Below, in pieces: positions 17,867 through 27,703 of a DNA stretch of 64,000 nucleotides. The DNA is taken from the NCBI RefSeq assembly GCF_013128195.2, contig NZ_CP053452.2:9424001-9488000 (forward strand), given 5' to 3'. The position numbers and the translations under genes were made by a program. The stretch comes from Frigoriglobus tundricola. Its GTDB lineage: Bacteria > Planctomycetota > Planctomycetia > Gemmatales > Gemmataceae. The notes under the pieces were generated by a model, which was not told the DNA's origin, made no database searches, and saw only the letters and a list, made by a program, of their open reading frames with translations. Position 1 is the stretch's first letter. Every line of letters starts with the position of its first letter.

Positions 17867-20338
17867 TTACCTGCCGACATCGTTCGCGGCGTCGCGGAGC
17901 GCGGCGGCCGCCTCGCGCATCAACTTTCGCGCACCAACCGTGTCGCCGTGGTCGAGTGAATCGATCGCGGCCCGCATGAGCCGCTCGGCTGTCCGAAGGG
18001 CGAGTCCGGGCGGGGCGCTCGCGCCGGCGGGGACCAGCGGCGCGACCTTCTGGGCCGCCGCCCGAAGCAGGGTCGCCGCCGCACCGCGGCGCTGATCGGC
18101 CTCGCGGCCGGAACCCGCGGTTGCCCTTTTCGAGGATTCGGACAGGTGCTTCCCGGCGGCAACCAGCGTTTCGGCGGCTGCGGTCAAGGCGTCGTGGCAC
18201 GGATCGGCCGGGTCAAACACTTGGGCCGTGCGGGCGAGCCGCGCCGCAAGCTCGCTCGAAATGCACGCGAGATCGGCCCCGCGCGCGACGTACTGTGCGG
18301 CCGCCGCGTTCGAGGCGCCGAGCAGTTGGGACATTTCGGTGATCAGTGCGTCTTGCCGCGTGACGAGCTCGGCGGCGAGTGGCCCCCACGCTTTGTCGGC
18401 CCCCACCGTTGCCATTTGACGCAAGAAGTTGGCCGCGTGTTCGGCCGCTTCTTTCGCCCCGGGAACCCGTGCCACGAGCAACTGATCGGCCGCCCGGTGC
18501 GCGGCCGCCGCCGCATTCGTCGCTGACGCAAGGGAGAGCCGTTTCGCCAGCGCGAACGCGTCCGCGGCCAGCGCGCGCTGCTTCGCTCCGAGGGCCGCGA
18601 ACGGGTTGGCTTCGGCCGGAAGGAGCCGGGCCGCGAGGTCGGCTTCGAGTTTCGCCACCCGGGCATGGATGGCGCGGTGCGGCTCGGCCAACTCGCGGAC
18701 CGCATCGGCCAGTACCTTCGACGGCAGGTATTGCTCGGAAGCGGGCGCCGCGGCCGGTACCACGCGGCCCACGCCCGACGAGAGTTCGGCAACGCCGGCC
18801 ATCTTTCCCGCGAGGTCTTCCAGTGCGATCGCAAGCGATTTGAGATCGCTCCCGGCCCGGTCGAGGTCGGCTTTGCTGCGGAGCCTGGCGTACAGGTCGA
18901 GCGCCCGGCGCTTCAACACCTGCCCGGCCGCGCCGACGCGCGTGGCCGCGAGTTCATCGGCCTCGCGGCCCAACTGGCGGTACGTTTCTTCCGCAGAGAG
19001 TAGCTCCTTGAGTTTGTCGGCCGCGAGCTTCGTGGGTTGGCGCCGGGCGGCAGCGAGTCGGCGGACGCGGTCCAGGTCCGACTCGCTCCCCTCGAGGCGG
19101 TCGCCGAGGCGACCGAGCGCGTCCGCCGCGGCGCACACGCGGAGGCGAATCGCGTCCGGGTGCGCGTCGCGGAACGCGGCCTCCGCGCTCTGCACCGCGT
19201 TGCGGGCGTCGTTCACGAGTGCCGCCGCCTCCGGCGCGGCGACGAGCACGAGCTGGCGCTGCACGTCCTGAAGCGTCGGGAGCGCCGGCTCGGTCTGCAC
19301 TTTCGTAATCATCGGGCCGAACGCGTCGAGCGCATCGGCGGCGGCGAGTGTCTTGCGGAACAACTCTTCGACCTTGGCGTCCGGCGGCGGGTAGCCTTCC
19401 AAAACGAGTTTGAGCCGTTCGATCTCACGCCGCGCCCAACCCTGCGACGCCTGGATGTCGAGCGGCGCCCCCTCTTGCAAATCGGTCACCGCGGTCTTCA
19501 GCGCCAGCCCCAGGCGGAGCTGTCGCGCGCCGAGACCGGGCAGGTCCAGACCCAGCGCTGCGGCAATCAGCGGGCGCTGTTTGTCGATCTGCTGAGCGAG
19601 TTTCCTGGCGTCGGGCGGGCGGTCGGGGCTCTTCAACGCGCTCTCGATCGCGTTCCCCGTTGCCTCCCATTCGAGGCGCAGCTTCTCCAACTCGCGCAGG
19701 CTCCTGGTCAGCCGTTCGGCAACGGGCGGGGTGCGATCGGAGAGCTGCGTCAGCACGTCGGAGACAAGACTCATCGACTCGTCCGCGCGGAACCCGTCAC
19801 GGGCGAGGGACTTGCTGGCCTGCTCGGCGTGCCGGGCGGCATTGTACCGGATCACCTTCGTGGCCTCTTCGGGCGGAACGGCGAGCGCCAGTACGGCCGC
19901 GTGGAGCGCGGTTTGCTCGGCCCGAAGTGCCGCTTTCGCCTCGTCCGCGAGCCTCGCGAACCCGCCCGCTTTGACGGCGGCCAAATAGCGGGCCTGAATG
20001 TCGTCCTGCCAGCGGACCAGTTGTTTGGCGGCGAATTTCGCGTCGGCCCGCTCGGCCTGCCAACTGTCGAAGGTCGTCGCGAGACGATCGATCGTCCGCG
20101 CCTGCTTCTCCAGCTCCGTGAGCGCGTCCACGGTCCGCCCGGCGGCGGCGCGGTCGGCGATCCGGCGGAAGTCGGCCGGGGCCGGGGGCGCGATACCGGC
20201 CAGCCGGGCCGCCGTTTCCGCACGGCCGAACAGCGGCCCGGCCCGATCGGTAAAGGCGTCCAGATCGCGCGCGAGCGCCGCGACGAGCCCGGCGCGGGCG
20301 TCCGCCGCGGTCTGTTTCGCGGCGGCGTCCAGATCGCG
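17867..20338 (-). CDS. C-terminal part of a frameshifted DUF4175-like coiled-coil membrane protein
   Basis: This is the second half of the protein that begins at 22539, in a different frame. It gives about 820 residues of almost unbroken helix, Ala/Glu/Arg/Leu-rich and strongly coiled-coil in character (for example KAALRAEQTALHAAVLAL, LSDRTPPVAERLTRSLRELEKLRLE, ALIQ-type repeats), ending at RDAANDVGR. It has no plausible start or ribosome site of its own at the junction. The text resumes as RDLDAAAKQTAADARAGL, matching the helical composition of the first half. It is best read as the remainder of one 1,556-residue protein. Confidence 0.7.
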   Translation of the reverse strand, partial: RDLDAAAKQTAADARAGLVAALARDLDAFTDRAGPLFGRAETAARLAGIAPPAPADFRRIADRAAAGRTVDALTELEKQARTIDRLATTFDSWQAERADAKFAAKQLVRWQDDIQARYLAAVKAGGFARLADEAKAALRAEQTALHAAVLALAVPPEEATKVIRYNAARHAEQASKSLARDGFRADESMSLVSDVLTQLSDRTPPVAERLTRSLRELEKLRLEWEATGNAIESALKSPDRPPDARKLAQQIDKQRPLIAAALGLDLPGLGARQLRLGLALKTAVTDLQEGAPLDIQASQGWARREIERLKLVLEGYPPPDAKVEELFRKTLAAADALDAFGPMITKVQTEPALPTLQDVQRQLVLVAAPEAAALVNDARNAVQSAEAAFRDAHPDAIRLRVCAAADALGRLGDRLEGSESDLDRVRRLAAARRQPTKLAADKLKELLSAEETYRQLGREADELAATRVGAAGQVLKRRALDLYARLRSKADLDRAGSDLKSLAIALEDLAGKMAGVAELSSGVGRVVPAAAPASEQYLPSKVLADAVRELAEPHRAIHARVAKLEADLAARLLPAEANPFAALGAKQRALAADAFALAKRLSLASATNAAAAAHRAADQLLVARVPGAKEAAEHAANFLRQMATVGADKAWGPLAAELVTRQDALITEMSQLLGASNAAAAQYVARGADLACISSELAARLARTAQVFDPADPCHDALTAAAETLVAAGKHLSESSKRATAGSGREADQRRGAAATLLRAAAQKVAPLVPAGASAPPGLALRTAERLMRAAIDSLDHGDTVGARKLMREAAAALRDAANDVGR

Positions 20339-22539
20339 GGCGCGCCGCGAGTTCGAAGAGTTCGGCCGCGAGAGCCGCGCACCTCCTCGCCCTTCGCACC
20401 GGCCACAGCGTGCTCGAGAGTGTCGCTGTCCGCCACCACGGCCCCCAGCCGCGCGAGCAGGTCCCGTTGGCGGGTGAGCGCCGCGGCCACTTCGGTACTC
20501 GCTTCCGCGAGTTTCGCCTGCTCCGCGGCGAGCGCGGCGAGCTTCGCGCGGTCGAGACGGTCGCGCCCGAGCCGGGCGTTGCTCGCGATCAGATTTTTCA
20601 GCCGCGCGCCCGCCTCGGACAGCGACGACGATGCCGCGGCGAGGGCGTCTTTGCGCGCCGTCGGGTCGTCCGTTTCGGCCCGGCGGACGGCGTCTTCGGC
20701 CAGGAGCAGGTGGCGCTCGGCGGTCGCGCGCATCCCGTCCGCGAGCGCCCGGAGTTCCGGGGTGAGCGCCACGTCCCGGGCGGCGGCGGCGAGGCGCCCG
20801 GCACCGGCCCGGACCGTCTCGCGGGCACCGTTCAGCCGCACGGTTTGGTCGCCGGCGAGGGCCGGGCGGCCGGCGGTTTCGGTGCGAAGCGCCTCGATCT
20901 CGGCGGCGAGTTCGGTCACCTCCCCGAGCGCGGTCGCGAGGGCCTCGTGCGTCGCGTCCCGTTGGCAGCCGATGTCTTGCTCGTCCAGTGGCGGCGCGGT
21001 CGCCTGGACCCGCACCTCGCTCCAACCGATCGGCGGGTAGTACGCCTCTTGCGGTGCGAGCCTCAGAGCCTCGACGGTCCGGTTGTCCGTCAACCGGAGG
21101 CGGAAGCGGACCACGTCCCCCTCACGGACCGTGCCCGCGAGATCGAAGTCGAGGTGTCCGACCGCGCGCGGCGCACCGGCCCCCGTCAGAGGCACCGGCA
21201 CCGCTGTCCCGTTCCGTTCGCCCGGGCCGACGATGTATTGGAGTTCGGCCCCGGTCACCGTCATGTCGTCGCGGGCGACGAACCGGACGGGGACGCGCGC
21301 GCCGGGTCGAACCGTGCGCGGCCGGGTCGTGACGCCGCTCAGCTCCTCGAACCACGGCGGTTCGTCCTGCGCCACTCGCACCGTAAGGGCCGTTTCGGTC
21401 CGGAGCTTCTTTCCGTCGGCTTCGCGCACGAGAACGAGCCGCAACGTTCCGCTCGCACCGAACGGGAAGGTGCCGGTCGCGCCGCAGCGGTCCGGGGCGA
21501 GTGCGAGCGGCACCAGGTCGGATTTCCCGGCCCCGTTCGCCCGCCAGTCGAAGTGCGCGGCCGCGACCGGGAGCGTGAACGCGAGCCGGAACGTGGCGGT
21601 CCCGAACTGGAGCCCGTCGAAGTCCGCGAGTCCCGCGATCACCCGTTTCGGCCGCCTGGCATAATCCGGGGCGGCGATCTCGGTGCGCGTGCCCTCGGCC
21701 AGCTCCGCCGCGTCGATCACCGAAACGTGGAACCATTGGCTCCGGGCCGGCCCGATCTCGACGCAGTACTCGAAGTCCGCGGCGGCGCGCGGCACGGTGG
21801 CGTGGAAGCCGCTCCCGTCGCCGGTCATCGTGTGCCGGGTCTCGGGCGCGTCGGGGGAGTCGCGGGTAACGAGGACCGCGTCCGATGCGCCCGCTCCCGT
21901 GCGCTCGGGGTACGCGGACAGGGTGACGGGACCGCCGCGCTTCACGATCGGTTCGCCCGACGTGACGACCACGCGGAACGCGGCCGTTCCCGTTCGGTGC
22001 CACGGCAGGGCCACCCGGCGGAGGCGGTCGCTACTGCCCGGGACCAGAGTCACGGTGAGCGCCACCGCGAGGACGGTCGCGGTCGCGACCGCCGCGTGCC
22101 GCACGACCTCGCCCCACGGCAGCGCCCGCGCCAGATCGACCACCTTCGTCCGGCGGGCCGTGTCCTCGGCCACGGCGGCGCGGACGGCACTGGGGGCCGC
22201 GGTCGGGTCGTCGGTGACGACCGCGTGCAACCGCTCGCCGAGTTCCGGGAGGTGTTTGCCCAGCTCGCGCGCGACCTCGGACAGCGGGATCGGCCCGCGC
22301 CACGGCACCAGCACCCAGCGCCACGCTAGCACGCCGACGGCGGTCAGCCAGCACGAAAGGAACAGACCGCGCACCTGGGCGGGCAGTGGGAACCCGGCGT
22401 CCACCAGCAGAACCGCGGACGTCGTCCCGAGCGCGGCGACGACCACCCGGCACGCGCCCCGCGTCACCCGCAGGGCGCGCACGCGAGGGACCAGCGCGGA
22501 TAATCGCTGCTCGATGGCCGCTGGGGGTGCGACGGACAT
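19852..22539 (-). CDS. N-terminal part of a frameshifted DUF4175-like coiled-coil membrane protein
   Basis: The start at 22539 is followed by two closely spaced membrane helices (about residues 29-47 and 56-77) and a third at about 147-167. Periplasmic Ig-like beta regions follow (GEPIVKRGGPVTLSAYP; DEPPWFEELSGVTTRP; RFRLRLTDNRTVEALRLAPQ), then coiled coil. This is the plan of DUF4175-type proteins. The native frame appears to end near 20376; beyond it the frame reads Arg/Pro-rich low-quality sequence to a stop at 19852. Two extra bases, one in the CC at 20375-20376 and one in the GGG at 20338-20340, would restore a continuous 1,556-residue protein with the junction ALAAELFELAARRDLDAAAK. It is either a real pseudogene or a base-calling artefact in GC-rich DNA. 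Confidence 0.7.
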   Translation of the reverse strand: MSVAPPAAIEQRLSALVPRVRALRVTRGACRVVVAALGTTSAVLLVDAGFPLPAQVRGLFLSCWLTAVGVLAWRWVLVPWRGPIPLSEVARELGKHLPELGERLHAVVTDDPTAAPSAVRAAVAEDTARRTKVVDLARALPWGEVVRHAAVATATVLAVALTVTLVPGSSDRLRRVALPWHRTGTAAFRVVVTSGEPIVKRGGPVTLSAYPERTGAGASDAVLVTRDSPDAPETRHTMTGDGSGFHATVPRAAADFEYCVEIGPARSQWFHVSVIDAAELAEGTRTEIAAPDYARRPKRVIAGLADFDGLQFGTATFRLAFTLPVAAAHFDWRANGAGKSDLVPLALAPDRCGATGTFPFGASGTLRLVLVREADGKKLRTETALTVRVAQDEPPWFEELSGVTTRPRTVRPGARVPVRFVARDDMTVTGAELQYIVGPGERNGTAVPVPLTGAGAPRAVGHLDFDLAGTVREGDVVRFRLRLTDNRTVEALRLAPQEAYYPPIGWSEVRVQATAPPLDEQDIGCQRDATHEALATALGEVTELAAEIEALRTETAGRPALAGDQTVRLNGARETVRAGAGRLAAAARDVALTPELRALADGMRATAERHLLLAEDAVRRAETDDPTARKDALAAASSSLSEAGARLKNLIASNARLGRDRLDRAKLAALAAEQAKLAEASTEVAAALTRQRDLLARLGAVVADSDTLEHAVAGAKGEEVRGSRGRTLRTRGAPAIWTPPRNRPRRTPAPGSSRRSRAIWTPLPIGPGRCSAVRKRRPGWPVSRPRPRPTSAGSPTAPPPGGPWTRSRSWRSRRGRSIVSRRPSTVGRPSGPTRNSPPNNWSAGRTTFRPAIWPPSKRAGSRGSRTRRKRHFGPSKPRSTRPYWRSPFRPKRPRR

Positions 22540-22671
22540 GAACGCTCCGGCGGAACGGGCACACGCACCAGAAAAAGACGCGCACTCGACAGGTGAGTAA
22601 ACTATACCCGCAAGCGGGCGCTCCCGGCAAGCGCGCGGCTCGTCTTCGGCCTTCACAGGGGTCTCGCCCTC

Positions 22672-23340
22672 ATGGTTTCACCCGAGCGACTGGAGTCGAT
22701 GCAAAAAGCGTGGCTGCACGTGCTGGAAGCGTACCGCGTCGCACCGGCGGACGCGTTCCCCGTGTTCGACGTCCTGGTCGCCGCTTATACGGCCCGGGAA
22801 CGGCACTACCACAACCTCGAACACCTGGGCGAGATGTTCAAGGTGGTGGAGCGCCTCGCCGGAATCGTCGAGGACCCCAACGCGCTGCGCCTGGCGATCT
22901 GGTTCCATGACGCGGTCTACGACGCGCGGGCGAAGGACAACGAGCGGCGGAGCGGCGAACTGGCCGTCGATCTGCTCGGCCCGATCGGCGTCCCGGCGTC
23001 GACCATCGACCGCATCGTGGGAATGATCTGGGCGACCGCCCACACCGCCGACGCCCCGGCCGGTCGCGACACGCAGGTGCTCCTCGACGCCGACCTTGCG
23101 ATTCTGGGCGCGGCCGAGGAGCGCTACGCCCGCTACGCGGCCGATATCCGCAAGGAGTACGACTGGGTGCCGGACGCGGACTACCGTGCCGGCCGCGCCG
23201 CGGTGCTGAACCGGTTCCTCGCCGCACCGCGCATCTACAACACCGGCATCATGTTCGAAGAAGGGGAACAGCGGGCGCGGGCGAACTTGCGGGGGGAACT
23301 GGCACAACTTCAGAGCCCGCGAGGGACGTCGGCGAACTGA
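22672..23340 (+). CDS. HD-superfamily predicted metal-dependent phosphohydrolase
   Basis: The 222-residue protein belongs to the HD-like family with N-terminal HYHNLEHL (residues about 44-51), WFHDAVYD (metal HD pair, about 82-89), NERRSGELA and LLDADLAILG with the distal Asp. These replace the canonical H...HD...D ligands of the HD fold and occur in many bacteria as an uncharacterised protein. The C-terminal part (IRKEYDWVPDADYRAGRAAVLNRFL) is also characteristic. It is divergent from the DUF4175-like gene with 132 nt between starts. The substrate is unknown. Confidence 0.82.
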   Translation: MVSPERLESMQKAWLHVLEAYRVAPADAFPVFDVLVAAYTARERHYHNLEHLGEMFKVVERLAGIVEDPNALRLAIWFHDAVYDARAKDNERRSGELAVDLLGPIGVPASTIDRIVGMIWATAHTADAPAGRDTQVLLDADLAILGAAEERYARYAADIRKEYDWVPDADYRAGRAAVLNRFLAAPRIYNTGIMFEEGEQRARANLRGELAQLQSPRGTSAN

Positions 23341-23436
23341 TTCGGACACGTTCGGAATCGGATTCCTCGTTCGCCCCTCTAATGTGCGACGCCCGCCTCC
23401 ACCCAATTGTCCGGAGGCCGGGAAGGAGGAACAAAC

Positions 23437-26049
23437 ATGGATTTGAATCAATTTACCGAAAAGGCCCGTGAAGCACTCGCCGGGGCGCAAAAGATTGCGG
23501 CCCGGCTCAACCAGCAACAGGTGGACGTTGAACACGCGCTCATGGCACTTCTGGATCAGGAAAAGGGGCTCGCACCCGCGGTCCTTCAGAAGGCCGGGGT
23601 GTCGGTCGATGCGGTCACCGTCAAGCTCCAGCGCGAACTGGACAAGCTGCCGCGCGTGACCGGAGAAAATGTCGAACCCCGGCTCACGCAGCGGCTCGTT
23701 CGGCTCATCGACTCGGCCGAGCGCGAGGCGAAGAAACTCAGCGACGAGTACGTGTCCGTCGAACACTTACTGCTCGCCGCGACCGACGATTCTGGAACCG
23801 CCGGAAAAACGCTCCGGGAGTTCGGTCTCACCCGCGACCGGTTGCTCACGGCACTGAAAGAGGTGCGCGGCAACCAGCGGGTGACCTCGCAGAACCCGGA
23901 AGAGACCTATCAGTCGCTCGAAAAGTACGGCCGCGATCTCACGCAGTTCGCCCGTGCGGGGAAGCTCGACCCGGTCATCGGCCGGGACGAAGAGATCCGC
24001 CGCGTGATGCAGGTGCTCTCCCGCCGGACCAAGAACAACCCGGTCCTCATCGGCGAACCCGGCGTCGGCAAGACGGCTGTGGTGGAAGGGCTGGCGCAGC
24101 GGATCGTCCGGGGCGACGTGCCCGAGGGGCTGAAGGACAAGATGATCGTCGCGCTCGACATGGGCGCGCTCATCGCCGGGGCGAAGTACCGGGGCGAGTT
24201 CGAGGAACGGCTCAAAGCGGTGCTCAAGGAGGTCACGTCGTCCGAGGGCCGGATCATCCTGTTCATCGACGAAATGCACACGATCGTCGGGGCCGGCAAG
24301 TCCGAGGGCGCGATGGACGCCGGCAACTTGCTGAAACCGCTCCTCGCGCGGGGCGAGTTGCACTGCATCGGTGCGACCACGCTCGACGAGTACCGGCAGC
24401 ACGTCGAGAAGGACGCGGCGCTCGAGCGCCGGTTCCAGCCGGTGTTCGTCGGCGAGCCGTCGGTGGAGGACACGATTTCGATCCTCCGCGGCCTGAAGGA
24501 GCGGTACGAGGTCCACCACGGCGTCCGCATCAAGGACGCGGCGCTGGTGTCCGCGGCCGTGCTCTCGCACCGGTACATCGCGGACCGGTTCCTGCCGGAC
24601 AAGGCCATCGACCTGATGGACGAGGCCGCCGCTAAGCTGCGGACCGAGATCGACAGCATGCCGGCGGAACTGGACGAGTTGAGCCGCCGCGTGATGCAGT
24701 TGGAGATCGAGCGCGAGGCGCTCAAGAAGGAGACCGACCGGGCCTCGAAGGACCGGCTCGAAAAGTTGGAACACGAACTCGGCAACCTGAAGGCCGATGC
24801 GGACGCGATGCGCGCCCGGTGGCAGGCCGAGAAACAATCGGTCCAGCAGGTGCAGACGATCCGCGAGCAGATCGAACAGACGAAACTCGCGATCGAGCAG
24901 GCGCAGCGGGCCGCCGACTTCACCCGCGCCGCGGAACTCCAGTACGGCAAGCTGCCCGAGCTGGAAAAGAAGCTCGCGGGCGCCGAAACGACCTCGGCCC
25001 GTGACAAGACGAACAAGCTCATCAAGGAGGAAGTGGGCGAGGAAGAGATCGCCGCCGTTGTGAGCCGGTGGACCGGGGTGCCGGTCACCCGGCTGCTGGA
25101 GGGGGAGAAGCAAAAGCTCCTCCACCTCGGCGACGAACTGCACAAGCGTGTGATCGGCCAGGACGAGGCGGTCGAAGCCGTCGCGGAGGCGGTGATCCGT
25201 GCCCGGAGCGGGCTGAAGGACCCGAACCGGCCGATCGGGTCGTTCATCTTCCTCGGCCCGACCGGGGTCGGCAAAACGGAACTGGCCCGCGCGCTCGCGG
25301 AGTTCCTGTTCGACGACGAAAAGGCGATGATCCGCATCGACATGAGCGAGTACCAGGAGAAGCACACGGTGTCGCGGCTGGTCGGCGCGCCGCCGGGCTA
25401 CGTCGGGTACGACGAGGGCGGCCAGCTCACCGAAGCGGTGCGCCGGCGGCCGTACTCGGTGGTGCTGTTCGACGAGATCGAGAAGGCCCACCCCGACATG
25501 TTCAACACGCTGCTCCAGGTCCTCGATGACGGGCGGCTGACGGACGGACAGGGCCGCACGGTGGACTTCAAGAACACGATCGTCGTGATGACCTCGAACG
25601 TCGGCAGCCAGCGCATCCTCCAGTACCGGGGGACGCACATCGGCGAGGTGTACGACCGGATGAAGTCGGCGGTGCTGGAGGAGCTGCGCAAGCAGTTCCG
25701 GCCGGAGTTCCTCAACCGGATCGATGACATCGTGGTGTTCCACGCGCTGACCGAGGCGGACCTGACGAAGATCGTGGAGATCCAGTTGGGCAACCTGCGG
25801 AAGCGGCTGTCCGAGCGGAAGATCACGCTGACCCTGACGGACGCGGCCAAGCACCACATCGTGCAGGTGGGGCACGAGCCGGCGTACGGCGCCCGGCCGC
25901 TCAAGCGGGCGATCCAGAAGGAAGTGGAAACGCCCCTGGCGCGCCTGCTGCTCAAGGGCGAAGTGCCCGACGGCGGAACGGTGACGGTGGACCTCGACGC
26001 CGGCAAGGACGCGCTCACGTTCCTGGCGAAACCCGTCGAGGCGACGTAG
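23437..26049 (+). CDS. clpB: ATP-dependent disaggregase chaperone ClpB
   Basis: The 870-residue AAA+ protein works with the DnaK system to extract proteins from aggregates. The ATG at 23437 follows AAGGAGGA. Domains: Clp N-domain (1-145, [18 protein letters not shown]), first AAA module with Walker A GEPGVGKT at about 206 and Walker B ILFIDEMH, the long ClpB middle-domain coiled coil (about 405-525, [18 protein letters not shown]), and the second AAA module with [12 protein letters not shown] at about 607 and [13 protein letters not shown]. The length fits ClpB, and the middle domain excludes ClpA/ClpX. A strong intrinsic terminator follows. No CIRCE element was recognised in the 96-nt upstream gap. 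Confidence 0.97.
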   Translation: MDLNQFTEKAREALAGAQKIAARLNQQQVDVEHALMALLDQEKGLAPAVLQKAGVSVDAVTVKLQRELDKLPRVTGENVEPRLTQRLVRLIDSAEREAKKLSDEYVSVEHLLLAATDDSGTAGKTLREFGLTRDRLLTALKEVRGNQRVTSQNPEETYQSLEKYGRDLTQFARAGKLDPVIGRDEEIRRVMQVLSRRTKNNPVLIGEPGVGKTAVVEGLAQRIVRGDVPEGLKDKMIVALDMGALIAGAKYRGEFEERLKAVLKEVTSSEGRIILFIDEMHTIVGAGKSEGAMDAGNLLKPLLARGELHCIGATTLDEYRQHVEKDAALERRFQPVFVGEPSVEDTISILRGLKERYEVHHGVRIKDAALVSAAVLSHRYIADRFLPDKAIDLMDEAAAKLRTEIDSMPAELDELSRRVMQLEIEREALKKETDRASKDRLEKLEHELGNLKADADAMRARWQAEKQSVQQVQTIREQIEQTKLAIEQAQRAADFTRAAELQYGKLPELEKKLAGAETTSARDKTNKLIKEEVGEEEIAAVVSRWTGVPVTRLLEGEKQKLLHLGDELHKRVIGQDEAVEAVAEAVIRARSGLKDPNRPIGSFIFLGPTGVGKTELARALAEFLFDDEKAMIRIDMSEYQEKHTVSRLVGAPPGYVGYDEGGQLTEAVRRRPYSVVLFDEIEKAHPDMFNTLLQVLDDGRLTDGQGRTVDFKNTIVVMTSNVGSQRILQYRGTHIGEVYDRMKSAVLEELRKQFRPEFLNRIDDIVVFHALTEADLTKIVEIQLGNLRKRLSERKITLTLTDAAKHHIVQVGHEPAYGARPLKRAIQKEVETPLARLLLKGEVPDGGTVTVDLDAGKDALTFLAKPVEAT

Positions 26050-26077
26050 TACGCCTTGGTTACCGAAAATCGACATC

Positions 26078-26115
26078 GAGCTGCCACGGACGAGTCCGTG
26101 GCGGCTCCATTTTTC
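26078..26115 (+). terminator. Intrinsic terminator of clpB
   Basis: A 14-nt arm pair (26078-26091 with 26094-26107; one mismatch, GAGCTGCCACGGAC / GTCCGTGGCGGCTC) with a minimal loop is followed by CATTTTTC. It lies 28 nt after the clpB stop. Confidence 0.82.
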
Positions 26116-26234
26116 GGCCCGTGGGGGCGCCACCGGTGACTGCGTGTTCGGGCCGCCCTGGGCCGACCCGGGTTGCTCGGAACCTCACTTCACCTAGCAT
26201 ACCCTCAACACCGCCACGCACCCGGAGTCTAGCC

Positions 26235-27698
26235 ATGTCCGCTGCACTGCCCGTCAAGAACCGTCAACTGTTCATCAACGGCGCCTGGTGCGAGGCCGCC
26301 AGCGGTCAGAAACACCCCGTTACGAATCCGGCGACGGAAGAGACCATCGCGGAAATCAGTTGGGGCGCCCGGGCCGACACCGCGAAGGCCGTAGCGGCGG
26401 CCGCCGCCGCCATGCCGGCGTGGATGAAGCTCACCGCCTACGACCGGGCCAAAGTGCTGAAGAAGACCGCCGATCTCATGCGCGAGCGGGCCGACCCGCT
26501 GGCCCGCGTGATGACGATCGAGCAGGGCAAGCCGCTCCTCGAAGCGCGCGGCGAGGTGATGCACTCCGCCGACACCTTCGAGTGGTTCGCCGAAGAGGGG
26601 AAGCGGGCCTACGGGCAGGTGATCCCGCAGGCGGTCGCCGCCAAGCGGCACATGACCATCAAGCACCCCGTCGGCGTGGTCGGCGCCATCAGCCCCTGGA
26701 ACTTCCCCATCACGCTGCTGACGCGGAAGATCGCCGCCGCCCTCGCCGCCGGCTGCACCATCGTCGCGAAGCCGTCCGAACTCACGCCCCTCTGTGGGAT
26801 CGCGCTGTTCGAGTGCCTCATCGATGCCGGCCTTCCGGCCGGTGTGGCGAACCTCGTGACCGGGCCGGGCGAAGAGGTCGCGGCCGAGTACATGGAGAAC
26901 CCGGCGGTCCGCAAAGTGAGCTTCACCGGCTCCACGCGGGTCGGCAAGATCCTGATGCGCCAGGCCGCGGACCAGGTGAAGCGCCTGAGCCTCGAACTCG
27001 GCGGGCACGCGCCCTTCATCGTGTTCCCGGACGCCGACCCGGAAGTCGTCGCCAAGGCCGCCGTGTTGGGCAAGTTCCGCAACAACGGACAGGTGTGCAT
27101 CAGCCCCAGCCGGTTCTTCGTCCACGCCGACATCGCCAAACGGTTCACCGAGGTCGCGGTGGAGGAGGCGAAGAAGCTGAAACTGGGCAACGGGCTCGAC
27201 GAGGGCGTGCTGGTCGGCCCGATGATCGAGCAGAAGCGCGTGGACGCGACCCGCGACCTCATCGCCGACGCCACCTCTAAGGGCGCGGCGTGCCTCACGG
27301 GCGGCAAGCGGCCGACGGGCTCCGCATTCGAGCACGGCTACTTCATCGAACCGACGGTGCTGCGCGGGGTCACGCCGGACGCGAAAATCCTGACGGACGA
27401 GCCGTTCGCGCCGGTCATGCCGGTGCTGGATTTCAGCAAGCTCGACGAGGTCATCGCGGCGGCCAACAACACGAAGTACGGCCTCGCGGCGTACGTGTTT
27501 ACCAACGATCTCAGCATCGCGTGGCGGATGGCCGAGGGGCTGGAAGCGGGCATCATCGGCTTGAACGACCCGGTCCCCGCCGCACCGCAATGTCCGTTCG
27601 GCGGGATGAAAGAATCCGGCCTGGGCCGCGAACTCGCTCATGAGGGGTTGGAGGCGTACCTGGAAACGAAGTACGTCTCGATGGTGCTCCGGGGGTAA
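26235..27698 (+). CDS. gabD: NAD(P)+-dependent succinate-semialdehyde dehydrogenase
   Basis: The 487-residue aldehyde dehydrogenase of the GabD branch oxidises succinate semialdehyde to succinate. It shows GAISPWNFPITLLTRKIAAALAAGCT (cofactor site), KPSELTP, FTGSTRVGKIL, the general-base region LELGGHAPFIVF, the catalytic-Cys motif NNGQVCISPSRF near residue 288, and the end motif CPFGGMKESGLGRELAHEGLEAYLETKYV. The start at 26235 has only a weak GGAG upstream, but the frame before it lacks family similarity. A secreted hypothetical gene starts 6 nt after its stop, so the two may be co-transcribed. Confidence 0.93.
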   Translation: MSAALPVKNRQLFINGAWCEAASGQKHPVTNPATEETIAEISWGARADTAKAVAAAAAAMPAWMKLTAYDRAKVLKKTADLMRERADPLARVMTIEQGKPLLEARGEVMHSADTFEWFAEEGKRAYGQVIPQAVAAKRHMTIKHPVGVVGAISPWNFPITLLTRKIAAALAAGCTIVAKPSELTPLCGIALFECLIDAGLPAGVANLVTGPGEEVAAEYMENPAVRKVSFTGSTRVGKILMRQAADQVKRLSLELGGHAPFIVFPDADPEVVAKAAVLGKFRNNGQVCISPSRFFVHADIAKRFTEVAVEEAKKLKLGNGLDEGVLVGPMIEQKRVDATRDLIADATSKGAACLTGGKRPTGSAFEHGYFIEPTVLRGVTPDAKILTDEPFAPVMPVLDFSKLDEVIAAANNTKYGLAAYVFTNDLSIAWRMAEGLEAGIIGLNDPVPAAPQCPFGGMKESGLGRELAHEGLEAYLETKYVSMVLRG

Positions 27699-27703
27699 CG
27701 TTC

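Noticed and set aside
20410-22329. A 639-codon plus-strand frame opposite the DUF4175-like gene
   Set aside because: Arg/Gly/Pro-rich sequence with no recognisable motif; the opposite strand has membrane helices and Ig-like segments in order.
23767-26133. Long minus-strand frames opposite clpB
   Set aside because: ClpB is unmistakable on the plus strand; the shadows arise from its GC-rich codon bias.
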